A stretch of DNA of 64,000 nt, from the NCBI GenBank assembly GCA_002753565.1, contig PEAM01000001.1, positions 186,001 through 250,000 of the forward strand, read 5' to 3'. This document shows positions 28,785 to 37,934 of the stretch, piece by piece (positions within the stretch are counted from its first letter, which is position 1; every line of letters begins with the position of its first letter). The stretch is from Magnetococcales bacterium (lineage in GTDB: Bacteria; Pseudomonadota; Magnetococcia; Magnetococcales; JADFYX01). The notes under the pieces were generated by a model. It did no database searches, was not told the origin of the DNA, and was given only the letters and a program-made list of their open reading frames with translations. Position numbers and translations under genes: made by a program.

Positions 28785-29174
28785 ATGGCAAAAAAGGGTC
28801 GGATATTACTCTTGTCGGTTTTAGTGGTCTGGGGCGTTATCGGTGGGGTGGTTCCACTCCATGACGCTTTTGGTGGGGTCTATACCTGTCGCAAGGTTGC
28901 GCAAGGGTGTGAGAGTAGCAACAATATTGAGTATGGTTCTTGCCTGGGGTATCTGGCGGGATTGAGTGGCTGGGAAATTTTTTTGCAGGTCAACCTGGAG
29001 AAACACCGGGTTTTCTGTTTTCCGGAGGTGATGAAAACCGGACAGTTGAAGAAAATTTTCCTCCGCTACCTGGAGAAACATCCTGAGCAGATGGACAGCG
29101 CGGCCTCCCTCTGTTTTTTTGAGGCGATGTCAGAGGCTTTTCCCTGCCGACCAGCAGCCCCACCCTCAGAATAA
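28785..29174 (+). CDS. Exported Rap1a/Tai-like protein
   Basis: The protein has 129 residues with an N-terminal signal peptide (about 1-28). The mature part matches the Rap1a/Tai pattern: CLGYLAGLSGWEIF, then CFPEVMKTGQLKKIFLRYLEKHPEQMDSAASLCFFEAMSEAFPC, with five cysteines beyond the signal peptide. Known members with this pattern are periplasmic immunity proteins against type VI secreted amidases, but many homologues are orphans of unknown role. No effector or secretion gene is visible nearby. It ends 17 bp before the converging hpnD stop. Confidence 0.75.
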   Translation: MAKKGRILLLSVLVVWGVIGGVVPLHDAFGGVYTCRKVAQGCESSNNIEYGSCLGYLAGLSGWEIFLQVNLEKHRVFCFPEVMKTGQLKKIFLRYLEKHPEQMDSAASLCFFEAMSEAFPCRPAAPPSE

Positions 29175-29190
29175 AAGCTGGGGGATCACT

Positions 29191-30063
29191 TTAACCTGGA
29201 AACGACTCTTTGAGCCAAAACCGCAGGGTCAAGATCAGTTTTTTGACAGAAGTGAGCTGGACCGGTCGGGTTAAGCTGTCAAATTTTCGTGCCTTGAGAA
29301 GTGTCAGGTAGCGGTGATAGATGGCAGACATCACCAGAGCGGGAAAGAGACATTTTCGCTCTTTTTTATCCTGGATCAACCCCTCCCCAGCCTGGAAATG
29401 GGTTTCGGCCAGGGCCCCCAGCTCTGTCAACGCCCGGCCAAGAGGCTCGCTCCAGCGGCCCGCCAGAATATCTTCTGTCTTGAGCCCATTGGCCAGCAAG
29501 AGGTTCTGGGGAATATAGACCCGACCCCGCTCTCCATCCTCTTTGATATCCCTTAATATATTGGTAAGCTGAAAGGCCATCCCCAGATGGAAGGCAAACT
29601 GATCCCACTTGGCCTGTTGTGCCGGGCTGATGGGTCTCTCCCGGCAGAAGATCGGCAGGGTGATCAAACCGACAGCGACCGCCACCTTGTGGCAGTAGTC
29701 GGAAAGGGCCTCCTGGTCTTTGAAGGTAGGCTGGTCAAGATCCATCTCCATGCCGTCGATAATGTCGTGGAAGGGCTGGGTGGGTAGCTTGAAGAGCTGT
29801 ATGGCCTGAGCCAACTCCTGACAGACCGGGTGTTCCGGGTTGGTGCGGGCGAATGCTCGATTAAGATCGTCCCGCCAGTGATTCAACCGTTCTCGGGCCT
29901 GCTCTGGGTCTCCTCCTTCATCCACCGTATCGTCTACCTCACGGCAGAAGGCGTAGAGGGCATACATGGCAGCGCGCCGGGGAGGGGAGAGGAGTCGGAT
30001 GGGATAGTAGAAAGAGCTGTTGGCTTTTAGGGTGCGGTCGCGACAGTAGGCGGCGGGGGTCAT
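29191..30063 (-). CDS. hpnD: Presqualene diphosphate synthase HpnD
   Basis: The protein has 290 residues and belongs to the squalene/phytoene synthase family. The first aspartate-rich motif is DDTVD at 44-48, with the preceding YALYAFCREV helix. The second is DIKEDGERGRVYIP near 170, which distinguishes HpnD-like enzymes. It joins two farnesyl diphosphates to presqualene diphosphate on the route to hopanoids. It overlaps hpnC by four bases (30060-30063), so the pair is translated together. HpnE, the third enzyme, is not in the window. Confidence 0.9.
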   Translation of the reverse strand: MTPAAYCRDRTLKANSSFYYPIRLLSPPRRAAMYALYAFCREVDDTVDEGGDPEQARERLNHWRDDLNRAFARTNPEHPVCQELAQAIQLFKLPTQPFHDIIDGMEMDLDQPTFKDQEALSDYCHKVAVAVGLITLPIFCRERPISPAQQAKWDQFAFHLGMAFQLTNILRDIKEDGERGRVYIPQNLLLANGLKTEDILAGRWSEPLGRALTELGALAETHFQAGEGLIQDKKERKCLFPALVMSAIYHRYLTLLKARKFDSLTRPVQLTSVKKLILTLRFWLKESFPG

Positions 30064-30965
30064 GAGCGAATTCGCTTGATGGCACGCCAGAGGCAGGCGG
30101 CACGATTGCTGTTGGTCAGGCGAGGCCGTCCCCGCAACGTGTTGCCATCCATCTCCTCAATTTTGCCCAGTACCGCCAGCCCACCCTCGATAATGGTTGC
30201 CATCTCCAGGTTGAGGGGCCACTGCAGCTGCTTGACCAGGGGCGAGCCATATTCAAACAGTTGCCGGCTCTGCTCCACCAAATGTTTGACAAGATTGCCC
30301 AGAGGGGGAGAAAAACGGCGGATAAGAATCATCTTTTCATCGACACCAAACCGCTCAAGCTCCTCTCGGGGCAGGTAGAGGGGGCGGCCGGTCAGGGTGT
30401 CTTGTCCCAGATCTTGGAGATGGTTGGTCAGTTGAAGCGCGGTACAGATGGCATCGGAATAGCGAATTTTTTGCGGCAGAGGCTCCCCCGGTTCCAGGTA
30501 GGCCTCTCCGGCAATATGCAGGATGATCCGACCCACCGGATTGGCGGAGTATCGACAGTACTCTTCCAGCTCTGCCAGGGTTTCGTAGCGCTTATTGGTT
30601 ACATCCATCCGAAAGGCGACAAGGAGTTCGTGGAAGGGGGCTGAGGTCAGTCCGGTCATGTCGAAGGTGTGGCGCAAGGCACGGAAAACCGGGTGGTTGG
30701 GCTTACCCTCCTCTGCCAGCATCAGGCGATCGGACCAGTTGTCCAGTAGCTGCAGTTTGGTATCATTTTCCCGGCCGGGCAGGTCGGCAAAGTCGTCAGC
30801 GGTTCGGGCAAAAGCATAGACAGCGTGGAGGTGGTGGCGAATCTGTCGAGGAGCCAGGAGAGAGCCAACCGGGAAGTTTTCGGTATTCTTCCGGACAATA
30901 TCTCGGCAATAGTCAAAATCTGCCGTCAGATGAGAGGGGATGGCGCTCAATAAATACATCATCAC
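30060..30965 (-). CDS. hpnC: Hydroxysqualene synthase HpnC
   Basis: The protein has 301 residues and is a second squalene-synthase-like enzyme. It has ENFPVGSLLAPRQIRHHLHAVYAFARTADDFADLPG, in which DDFAD is the first metal site, and DLGQDTLTGRPLYLP as the second, slightly unlike HpnD. HpnC turns presqualene diphosphate into hydroxysqualene. The gene precedes hpnD with a four-base overlap, the usual arrangement. Squalene-hopene cyclase must lie elsewhere. Confidence 0.9.
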   Translation of the reverse strand: MMMYLLSAIPSHLTADFDYCRDIVRKNTENFPVGSLLAPRQIRHHLHAVYAFARTADDFADLPGRENDTKLQLLDNWSDRLMLAEEGKPNHPVFRALRHTFDMTGLTSAPFHELLVAFRMDVTNKRYETLAELEEYCRYSANPVGRIILHIAGEAYLEPGEPLPQKIRYSDAICTALQLTNHLQDLGQDTLTGRPLYLPREELERFGVDEKMILIRRFSPPLGNLVKHLVEQSRQLFEYGSPLVKQLQWPLNLEMATIIEGGLAVLGKIEEMDGNTLRGRPRLTNSNRAACLWRAIKRIRS

Positions 30966-31067
30966 AAATTACTATAACCAGACCCCATCCACAAGCCGAT
31001 CGGTGTTGTGGGGGTAATTCGATGGGTTAATTGGCGGTAATAGTGTTGTTAAAAGGTTGATTAAACT

Positions 31068-32075
31068 TTACAAATCCTTGCTTGGAGAGGGGGCTGTTTT
31101 CGGGTGGTCCAGGCTGCCTCTGACGGTCAGCCATTGGGACAGCTGTTCCCGGTCGATGGCAAACAGTCCACTGCCGCCAAAATGAAAGAGAAGCCAGTCG
31201 CCTGGAAAGTCAGGCCAGCAGGTTTCCATGATCTCCTGGGTTTCATCCCCCACCTCGCACAGCAGTAGTCCTCCCGGTTTGAGATGGTCAACAGCTTGTT
31301 GCAGCAGGGGGATGATCAGATCAAGCCCCTGGGCGCCGGCTGCCAGAGCCAGGGCAGGTTCATGGCGGTATTCCGGTGGGAGCGTATCCATGGTCTGGGT
31401 GGAAACATAGGGGGGGTTGGTGACGATGAGATCATAGGTTTTACCTGACAGCCCCTGGAAAAGGTCGGACTCGATCAGTTGGAGCTGACTGCCCAGCTTA
31501 AAGTGATCTCTGTTGATCTGGGCTACCTGCAGCGCCAGAGGAGAGATGTCGGCACCATCAACCTGGGCATGGGGAAAGGTTCGGGCCAGAATAATGGCCA
31601 GACAGCCGCTACCGGTACAGAGGTCGAGAATATGCGAAACCTGTCCGGTTTCCAACAAGGCGTCAAAACCCTCTTCGTCATCAAAAATATTTTCAAATCG
31701 GGAGCGGGGAATGAGTACCCGCTCATCGACAAAAAAGCGTTCTCCAGCGAAAAAAGCCTCCTGGGTGATGTAGGCCGCTGGCAGACGTTTGTTAATACGG
31801 TTATCCCAAATTGGTGCCACCCGATTGGCAGCATCATCCGGTGGGGGTTGATCCAGCCTCTGTTCAATTTCGTTAAATGCTATTGAAAATGCATAACATA
31901 TTAAATATTCAGCTTCTAGGTATGGTTCTTGCGAGCCATTCTCCAGGCAAATTTCCTCCGTTTGGAGGTTGTCTGCCACCAGGGTGATCCACTCTCCGAT
32001 GGTGGCCGGTTTGGACCGGCCAGCCAAGAAAGGGGGGGGATTGTTGTAACGATTGGTATTTTTGTCCTTTTTCAT
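31068..32075 (-). CDS. prmB: 50S ribosomal protein L3 N5-glutamine methyltransferase PrmB
   Basis: The protein has 335 residues. The N-terminal helical domain (1-130) contains the LPAAYITQEAFFAGERFFVDERVLIPRSR region typical of PrmB. The SAM domain has LDLCTGSGCLAIILA (motif I, about 150-164) and the catalytic VTNPPYV (about 215-221), which positions the glutamine amide. PrmB methylates Gln in ribosomal protein L3; PrmC on release factors is the related alternative, but the N-terminal PRSR segment favours PrmB. It stands alone, divergent from the sigma-54 activator at 32251. Confidence 0.9.
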   Translation of the reverse strand: MKKDKNTNRYNNPPPFLAGRSKPATIGEWITLVADNLQTEEICLENGSQEPYLEAEYLICYAFSIAFNEIEQRLDQPPPDDAANRVAPIWDNRINKRLPAAYITQEAFFAGERFFVDERVLIPRSRFENIFDDEEGFDALLETGQVSHILDLCTGSGCLAIILARTFPHAQVDGADISPLALQVAQINRDHFKLGSQLQLIESDLFQGLSGKTYDLIVTNPPYVSTQTMDTLPPEYRHEPALALAAGAQGLDLIIPLLQQAVDHLKPGGLLLCEVGDETQEIMETCWPDFPGDWLLFHFGGSGLFAIDREQLSQWLTVRGSLDHPKTAPSPSKDL

Positions 32076-32250
32076 GGAGAATATACTCTACCCGGGTGGT
32101 GTTATGAAAAAAAATACAATTTCAGGGTGAATCGACTTGTTGACGAGACGTAATTGTCGTACTCTCTGTTGGAATTTTGACACATCAAGCTTCTAAGATC
32201 GGGGGTGGCGGTCCACCCTGTCAACCAGGCAAGGATGATTTTTTGACATC

Positions 32251-33249
32251 ATGTATGGAATCATAGGCAAATCCCCACGGATGCAAAAGCTGTACAAGAT
32301 GATTGAACGGGTAGCGCCGGCCAATTCCACTGTACTGATACAAGGCGAGAGCGGAACCGGCAAGGAGTTGATTGCCCGCGCCCTGCACTATACCTCACCC
32401 AGGAAGGACCAGGCACTGGTTGCTGTCAATTGTGGCGCCATTCCCGAAGATCTGTTGGAATCTGAACTGTTTGGTCATGTGCGAGGCGCCTTCACCGGTG
32501 CGGCTCATGCTCGGGTAGGGCGATTTGAGCTGGCCAGTGGTGGCACCCTGTTTTTGGATGAGATTGGCGACATGAGTCCCAAGCTTCAGGTCAAAATGTT
32601 GCGGGTTCTCCAAGAGAAGGTGGTGGAGCCGGTTGGTAGTGTCAAGTCCATCAAGGTGGATGTTCGAGTGGTGGCGGCCACCCATAAAAATCTGGAGACT
32701 GAAGTGGCGGAGGGCCGTTTTCGGGAAGATCTTTTCTATCGGCTCAACGTGGTGCCGCTCCATGTCCCTCCTCTGCGTGAGAGAGGGGCGGATATTACGC
32801 TCTTGGCGGAGTTTTTTCTTGATAAATGCGTTAAGGATATGGGGTGTGACCGGGTAACGGTCAGCAAAGAGATTCAAGATATTTTTCTCCATTATACCTG
32901 GCCGGGCAATGTGCGCGAGTTGGAAAATCTGATGGAACGGCTGACGGTTCTATCCGATGGCTCGGTTTTACATGAAGACCTGCCTCTTAAGCTGCTGGAC
33001 GGTACCCATCCCAATACCGATGCCAATGCCAATCAACCCATACCCGCTTCGGCCTTTTCGGTTGGTGAAACCATTCCAGATGGGTTTGACTTCAATAAGG
33101 AGGTTGCCTCTTTTGAGAACCAGTTGATTCTTTCTGCCCTTAACAGTACCGACTGGAACAAAAACAAGGCGGCACGTCTGCTCAATCTAAACCGAACAAC
33201 CCTGGTCGAGAAGATCAAGAAAAAAGGGTTGGAGAAGTTGGAAAGTTGA
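32251..33249 (+). CDS. Sigma-54 transcriptional activator without receiver domain (PspF-like architecture)
   Basis: The protein has 332 residues. The AAA+ domain starts almost at the N-terminus: Walker A GESGTGKE at 33-40, the sigma-54-contacting GAFTGA loop at 79-84, Walker B TLFLDE at about 99-104, and WPGNVRELENLMERL. A Fis-type helix-turn-helix closes the protein (NKNKAARLLNLNRTTLVEKIKKKGL). With no regulatory domain it must be controlled by a partner protein, as PspF is by PspA. The next gene encodes an exported TPR protein 15 bp away. Flagellar or envelope-stress control is possible; the sequence does not decide. Confidence 0.93.
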   Translation: MYGIIGKSPRMQKLYKMIERVAPANSTVLIQGESGTGKELIARALHYTSPRKDQALVAVNCGAIPEDLLESELFGHVRGAFTGAAHARVGRFELASGGTLFLDEIGDMSPKLQVKMLRVLQEKVVEPVGSVKSIKVDVRVVAATHKNLETEVAEGRFREDLFYRLNVVPLHVPPLRERGADITLLAEFFLDKCVKDMGCDRVTVSKEIQDIFLHYTWPGNVRELENLMERLTVLSDGSVLHEDLPLKLLDGTHPNTDANANQPIPASAFSVGETIPDGFDFNKEVASFENQLILSALNSTDWNKNKAARLLNLNRTTLVEKIKKKGLEKLES

Positions 33250-33264
33250 TCTGTGGGGGGGATT

Positions 33265-36072
33265 ATGAGAATGAGGGCTAAGAGTTCAATGACCAGAATC
33301 GGCTTGTCCATTTGGCTTGCAGGGGCTTTCATGGTGTTGGCATTGATGACACCTGGTGAGAGCCACGCTTTTTTCTCCAAGCTCTCTTACTCTACCGAAG
33401 AGATGGGTAAGCGGGAGGTTCTCTCCTTTCGAGTGCCACCCGGCAGCTCTCGTCCTCGGATCAAGCTGGTGGAGGAGAAGCTGTTGAAGTTGACGGTTCC
33501 CGGTTTGGTGGCTCTGCCGGCCTCGGCTCTCAATACCGATCGTTCCCGCTGGATTAACAGTTTTCAGGTAGAAGAGATTCCCGGTGGTGAGATGGGGCTG
33601 CAGATTATGATCGGCTTGAAGGAGCCGCTTCTCAACTTTCGGGACTCCATTGGTAAAGAGGATATTGTTGACGGTTCTCTCTATCGGCTGGAGATTGATA
33701 AACCGCAAAAACCGTCAGAAACCGGACCTGCCAAATTATTGGAGGGTCGGGTGCTTGTGGGCAGAGATGGCACCTTGATTATCTTCTCCCACTCTGGCAA
33801 CGGATTTGTTGAGAGTACCATAGATAAGAGCAGCCAACTGGTTGGTCTTCACTGGCGTTCAGCCGGGTTGGGGGCCAGTTGGCGGGATGTGGTGCCGGGT
33901 GGGCTGGTGGAAAAAATTCTCGCCTATGAGTTTCCCCGTGGTCAGGTAGAGCTGGAGATCCTGCTCAACGAAGAGACAGAAAATGTGCGCTTTCATCGAG
34001 GCTCCAAGCTGGGGCTGTTTATTGTTGAACTGGTGACAAAAAACGGTATTGGTCGCAAAGATGACATCGATCGGATCATGAGTCAGCGTCTGGCCGAGAT
34101 AGAGGCGGGGGCGCCCAGACCACTCAATCGTCTCTGGCCTCTTTTCGAGCCCTCTGATGAGGTGGTAGAGCTTGGCGGCAGGACGGTGGACGAAGCCTAC
34201 TTTATGCAAAATGCCAAAGAGGCTGAGGGTAACCGGGATTTTGCCCAGGCCCGCGCCTATCTGGATAGTCTGCTCGACGTGTTTCCCGACACTCCCAACC
34301 GGGAGGTGATCGATTTTTACAAGGTCGATCTGGCCAGCCGCATGAACTGGAAACCGGGTTGGTTGCTTACCGAACTGGAAGCGGCTCTGGCTCGACACCC
34401 CAATGAACCGGACTATTCAGCGCACCGTCTATGGCAACTTCAGCTCTATAATCAGGCCAAGCTCTACGAAAACGCCTATAACATCATGTGGGACCCCAAT
34501 CTTCCCAAAGGGGAGCCAGCGGTCTGGATGGAGCGGGGGCGGGCAACCATCGGTCTGGCCCGTGCCCAGGTCTCTGCCGAGGCCAATCAGAAGGCGGCAG
34601 CGGGCTATTTGAAGAAGATTATCGACATTACCAGGAACAAGGGGCCGCACAGTGCCGAGGCCAACTATCTGCTGGCCGAGTTGAGTGATAACGATGGGGA
34701 TATGGATAAAACCCTGGCCCTTCTCGATGGCTTAAGCCCAGAACAGATGGCGGTGTTGAACCAAAACCCGGATCGGATTATGGGAATTGCCGACCTTTAT
34801 TACAAGTACACCCGCTATGGTGATGCGGTGCGCCACTATGCGGTTCTGCTGGAAAACTATCCCACTCTGGACCAGATGGCCCCTTGGGCCTTGTTGAGAG
34901 CGGCGGAGTCGAGCCATCAACTCTCCAAAATAGCCGCTGCAGCCGGCGAGACCGAAGAGGCCGAGGCCCGACTCAAAGAGGCTAGATTACTTTTTGATCG
35001 GCTGAAAAATATTCATGTGGCCTCCGATGCCGCCGTTTGGGGCCGGATTTTTGAGCTGTCCATGGATGAGCAGACCGATGTCAATGAGCGATTGAAAAAA
35101 TTGGACACCCTGATTGAAGAGATCGCCTTGCCGGATGCTCTGGCTGAGGCTCAACTCTCTCGGGCAGAGCTGTTGGGGCAATCGGGTCGCTACCATGAGG
35201 CGTTGAATACCCTCAACGATCTACTGACTCTGACCTCTCGTCAGGCGGTGGTGAGGCGGGCGGACCGTTTTAGAAAAGAGTTCTTGGTGGATGGCATGGC
35301 GGCGGCTCTGGATGAGGCCCGACCGGAATTTGCCGCCCTGCTGGCTGAGATCTACGGGGAGAACTGGCGTAACGACCCCCGTTATCCCAAAGCACGGGTC
35401 CATCTGGCGGAAGCGTTGATGCGTATGGGGGCCAGTGAAGAGGCTCTGCCTATCCTCGATGGTCTGAATGATAAGCCAGCCACAGAACTGGCTCAACTGG
35501 GCAGGACCCTGATCAACGGCTCCTATATGGGGCTGCCAACGGTCACGGAAATTGGTGAAAGCATGCCCCAGTCGGTGGCTCGGGTTCGTCTGGATGAGGG
35601 GGAGAGGCTGGTTCGCCGCAAAGAGTGGGAGGCGGTGCTGATTCTTTTGGAGCGTCTGCCCATTGAGCTGCTCAACGAGGCGGGCCGGGATAAACGGCTC
35701 CATCTTTTGGCCCAGGCCGAGGCCGGGCGTGGGCGGTTTCCCCAGACTGTTCGGCATCTGGAAGATCTTTTTTTCCAGAAACCCCTGGGAGATGGTAAGA
35801 TCTACTATTGGTATGGCACCATTTTGCAAAAGTGGAAGGGTGATGAAAAATCGCAAGCGGCATACCAACGGGTGGCCAAAGAGGCTACCGACCCGGAAAT
35901 ACAAGCCCTGGCTCGGGTTCGTATCGGTGACATCTTTCAAAGGGCTGGAGATTTTTCCGGGGCACGTGAAGAGTATCTGCAAGCGGTAAAGCTGGCCCCC
36001 GGAACACCTTGGGCGAAAGTTGCCAACGAAAATGCCGCTCAGCTTCAGATGGCCATGGATGTAGGGAAATAG
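33265..36072 (+). CDS. Large exported TPR-repeat protein
   Basis: The protein has 935 residues from ATG 33265, which sits after a G-rich ribosome site. The signal peptide ends near residue 36 (SHAFF). Residues 40-260 look like a beta-rich N-terminal domain (FRVPPGSSRPRIKLVEEKLL; AFYE-like strands). Residues 300-930 are dense TPR-type helical repeats, such as AKLYENAYNIMWDPNLPKGE and LLGQSGRYHEALNTLNDLL, with a last repeat at QRAGDFSGAREEYLQAVKLAP. It probably scaffolds a periplasmic or outer-membrane complex. It lies between two sigma-54 activators and could be their target or part of the signal they sense. Confidence 0.8.
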   Translation: MRMRAKSSMTRIGLSIWLAGAFMVLALMTPGESHAFFSKLSYSTEEMGKREVLSFRVPPGSSRPRIKLVEEKLLKLTVPGLVALPASALNTDRSRWINSFQVEEIPGGEMGLQIMIGLKEPLLNFRDSIGKEDIVDGSLYRLEIDKPQKPSETGPAKLLEGRVLVGRDGTLIIFSHSGNGFVESTIDKSSQLVGLHWRSAGLGASWRDVVPGGLVEKILAYEFPRGQVELEILLNEETENVRFHRGSKLGLFIVELVTKNGIGRKDDIDRIMSQRLAEIEAGAPRPLNRLWPLFEPSDEVVELGGRTVDEAYFMQNAKEAEGNRDFAQARAYLDSLLDVFPDTPNREVIDFYKVDLASRMNWKPGWLLTELEAALARHPNEPDYSAHRLWQLQLYNQAKLYENAYNIMWDPNLPKGEPAVWMERGRATIGLARAQVSAEANQKAAAGYLKKIIDITRNKGPHSAEANYLLAELSDNDGDMDKTLALLDGLSPEQMAVLNQNPDRIMGIADLYYKYTRYGDAVRHYAVLLENYPTLDQMAPWALLRAAESSHQLSKIAAAAGETEEAEARLKEARLLFDRLKNIHVASDAAVWGRIFELSMDEQTDVNERLKKLDTLIEEIALPDALAEAQLSRAELLGQSGRYHEALNTLNDLLTLTSRQAVVRRADRFRKEFLVDGMAAALDEARPEFAALLAEIYGENWRNDPRYPKARVHLAEALMRMGASEEALPILDGLNDKPATELAQLGRTLINGSYMGLPTVTEIGESMPQSVARVRLDEGERLVRRKEWEAVLILLERLPIELLNEAGRDKRLHLLAQAEAGRGRFPQTVRHLEDLFFQKPLGDGKIYYWYGTILQKWKGDEKSQAAYQRVAKEATDPEIQALARVRIGDIFQRAGDFSGAREEYLQAVKLAPGTPWAKVANENAAQLQMAMDVGK

Positions 36073-36077
36073 TCACT

Positions 36078-37454
36078 ATGTCGGAACGTAATGAAATTGT
36101 TGTAATCGGATCAACCAGCAGCCCATTAACCAGCCTGGTCTCCCAACTGCGCATGTTTGGGAGCAAAGTGGTGTTGATGGATCAGGTGATCGAAGCCAAA
36201 AAACAGATTGCCCAACCACAGGTGGGGATGGTCATTGTCGACCTGGAAGGGGTTGAGGATGGGTTGGATCTGATTCGGGAGTTGAGCTTTCTTTTTCGAG
36301 GCATGCCTATTTTAGCCTCTGCGGTGAAAGGGAACCTGACCGAGGCCAGAGAGGCGATCGGCTTGGGGGCGGCAGACTATCTCCACCTTCCGGTGGAGGA
36401 GGATAAGCTCAAGTCGATCATCCAGAACTATTGCAGCCAGTTTTTTGATCCTGAACTGGGACGTGGCCGCAGAATCATCACCAACGACCCCGGCATGCGA
36501 CGGCTGTTGGGTCAGGTGCGCCGGGTAGCCCGTTCGCAGGCTTCCGTCCTGATTCAGGGGGAGAGCGGTACCGGAAAAGAGTTGATTGCTCGCTTTGTGC
36601 ATCAGGTCTCCGACCGCCCCAAGGGGCCGTTTATTGCCATCAACTGCGCCGCTCTACCCGAAAACCTGTTGGAGTCCGAACTGTTTGGTCATGCCAAAGG
36701 GGCCTTTACCGGTGCTACGGCTGACCGGAAGGGTAAATTTTTGCAGGCCAACGGCGGCACCATCTTTCTGGATGAAATTTCAGAGATGTCTCTCAATCTG
36801 CAGGCAAAAATGTTGCGGGTGTTGCAAGAGAGAGAGGTGGACCCGGTTGGCGGCAAGGCTGCCATCTCCTTGGATGTCCGTGTGGTCGCCTCAACCAACC
36901 GCGATCTGAAAGCCTATGCCATGGAGGGTAATTTTCGCGAGGATCTCTACTATCGTCTCAATGTTTTCCCCGTTCAGCTTCCCCCGCTCAGAGAGCGAAG
37001 CAAAGATGTTCTGTTACTCTCCAACAGCTTTAGAAAACGGTTTGTTGCGGAGTTGGCCAGAAACGATATCTCCTTTTCCAAGCGGTCCATGGTGGCCTTG
37101 ACCAACTACCAGTGGCCCGGCAATGTCCGTGAGCTGGAGAATGTCATTCAGCGGGCTTTGCTGATGGCGGAAGGGGCGCAGATTGAGCCGGAAGATTTGA
37201 TGTTGGATGTTCCGGACGATCTGGATACCGGTGCCGATTCAGGTGGCTCGATGGAGGCGGTGGAGGGGGACTCTTTTACAGGAGACGAAGAGGATATTCG
37301 TCTCCCTATCGGTACCACGGTCCGGCAGATGGAAGAGATTTTGATCCATCGTACCTTAAACGAGGTCAACGGTAATCGAACCCGAGCCGCTGAGCTGCTG
37401 GGTATCTCCATCCGCACGTTGCGGAACAAGCTCAATGAATATGCCGCCCGATAA
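36078..37454 (+). CDS. Sigma-54-dependent response regulator, FleQ/FlrC-like
   Basis: The protein has 458 residues from ATG 36078; the earlier frame from 36009 has no supported start. The N-terminal receiver-like domain (about 5-120) keeps the aspartate in GMVIVDLEGVED but lacks the usual acidic pair after the first strand (VIGSTSS), so phosphorylation may be lost, as in FleQ. The AAA+ part has GESGTGKE, GAFTGA, FLDEISEMS and WPGNVRELENVIQRA. The Fis helix-turn-helix reads NRTRAAELLGISIRTLRNKL. It starts 6 bp after the TPR gene and overlaps the lipoprotein gene by 20 bases. A flagellar master regulator is a reasonable guess. Confidence 0.9.
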   Translation: MSERNEIVVIGSTSSPLTSLVSQLRMFGSKVVLMDQVIEAKKQIAQPQVGMVIVDLEGVEDGLDLIRELSFLFRGMPILASAVKGNLTEAREAIGLGAADYLHLPVEEDKLKSIIQNYCSQFFDPELGRGRRIITNDPGMRRLLGQVRRVARSQASVLIQGESGTGKELIARFVHQVSDRPKGPFIAINCAALPENLLESELFGHAKGAFTGATADRKGKFLQANGGTIFLDEISEMSLNLQAKMLRVLQEREVDPVGGKAAISLDVRVVASTNRDLKAYAMEGNFREDLYYRLNVFPVQLPPLRERSKDVLLLSNSFRKRFVAELARNDISFSKRSMVALTNYQWPGNVRELENVIQRALLMAEGAQIEPEDLMLDVPDDLDTGADSGGSMEAVEGDSFTGDEEDIRLPIGTTVRQMEEILIHRTLNEVNGNRTRAAELLGISIRTLRNKLNEYAAR

Positions 37455-37923
37455 TGCAGGGCTTATAAGGGGGGGGTGCCAACATAAAAGGGGGTTGGTT
37501 CTGGTTGTTCTCTTCTCTCTTTTAACCGGCTGTTCCGATCCGAACTCCTCCAGCCTGGATGCCAGCTTTTATGCCAAGGACAGTACCTGGGAGAAGCTGC
37601 GGCATTTTTTTACACCAGAGAGCTATTGGCAAAAGAAGGTGGTCGATCTGACGGCGGAGCTGGAGGTTGACCGAGCCTTTTTTCATGAAGAGAACCAGCG
37701 CTACCGTGCGCTGCTCAGCCGCCGCCGGCAGCAGGTGGTTGAGGCGGTAGCCGAGGCCAAAAAGAGCGGCTCAGACCCCAAGCAGGCCCGGCAACAGGTT
37801 ATTCTCTCTTTCAGGGCACAGTTGGACCCGGCACGAACGAGGGCGCGGGAGGCGGGGCGAAAGTTGCGGCAGAAGATGGATTTTCTTACCCGCCTCAGTC
37901 AGGAGTTGACCAAGGCTCAGTAA
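37435..37923 (+). CDS. Small putative lipoprotein
   Basis: The protein has 162 residues. A basic start is followed by a hydrophobic core and the lipobox LLTGC (Cys at about 33), so it should be a lipoprotein. The mature part is Arg/Lys/Gln-rich and helical, probably a coiled coil (about 75-160), with REAGRKLRQKMDFLTRLSQEL near the end. No family is recognised. It overlaps the preceding sigma-54 regulator gene by 20 bases and is the last gene of this four-gene run; it converges on the 37935 gene. Confidence 0.75.
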   Translation: MNMPPDNAGLIRGGCQHKRGLVLVVLFSLLTGCSDPNSSSLDASFYAKDSTWEKLRHFFTPESYWQKKVVDLTAELEVDRAFFHEENQRYRALLSRRRQQVVEAVAEAKKSGSDPKQARQQVILSFRAQLDPARTRAREAGRKLRQKMDFLTRLSQELTKAQ

Positions 37924-37934
37924 CAGGTAGGGGG

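Noticed and set aside
29191-29206. TTTAACCTGGAAACG shared with 8665-8679 as a dispersed repeat
   Set aside because: At 29191 the bases encode the C-terminus of HpnD, so the match is probably chance.
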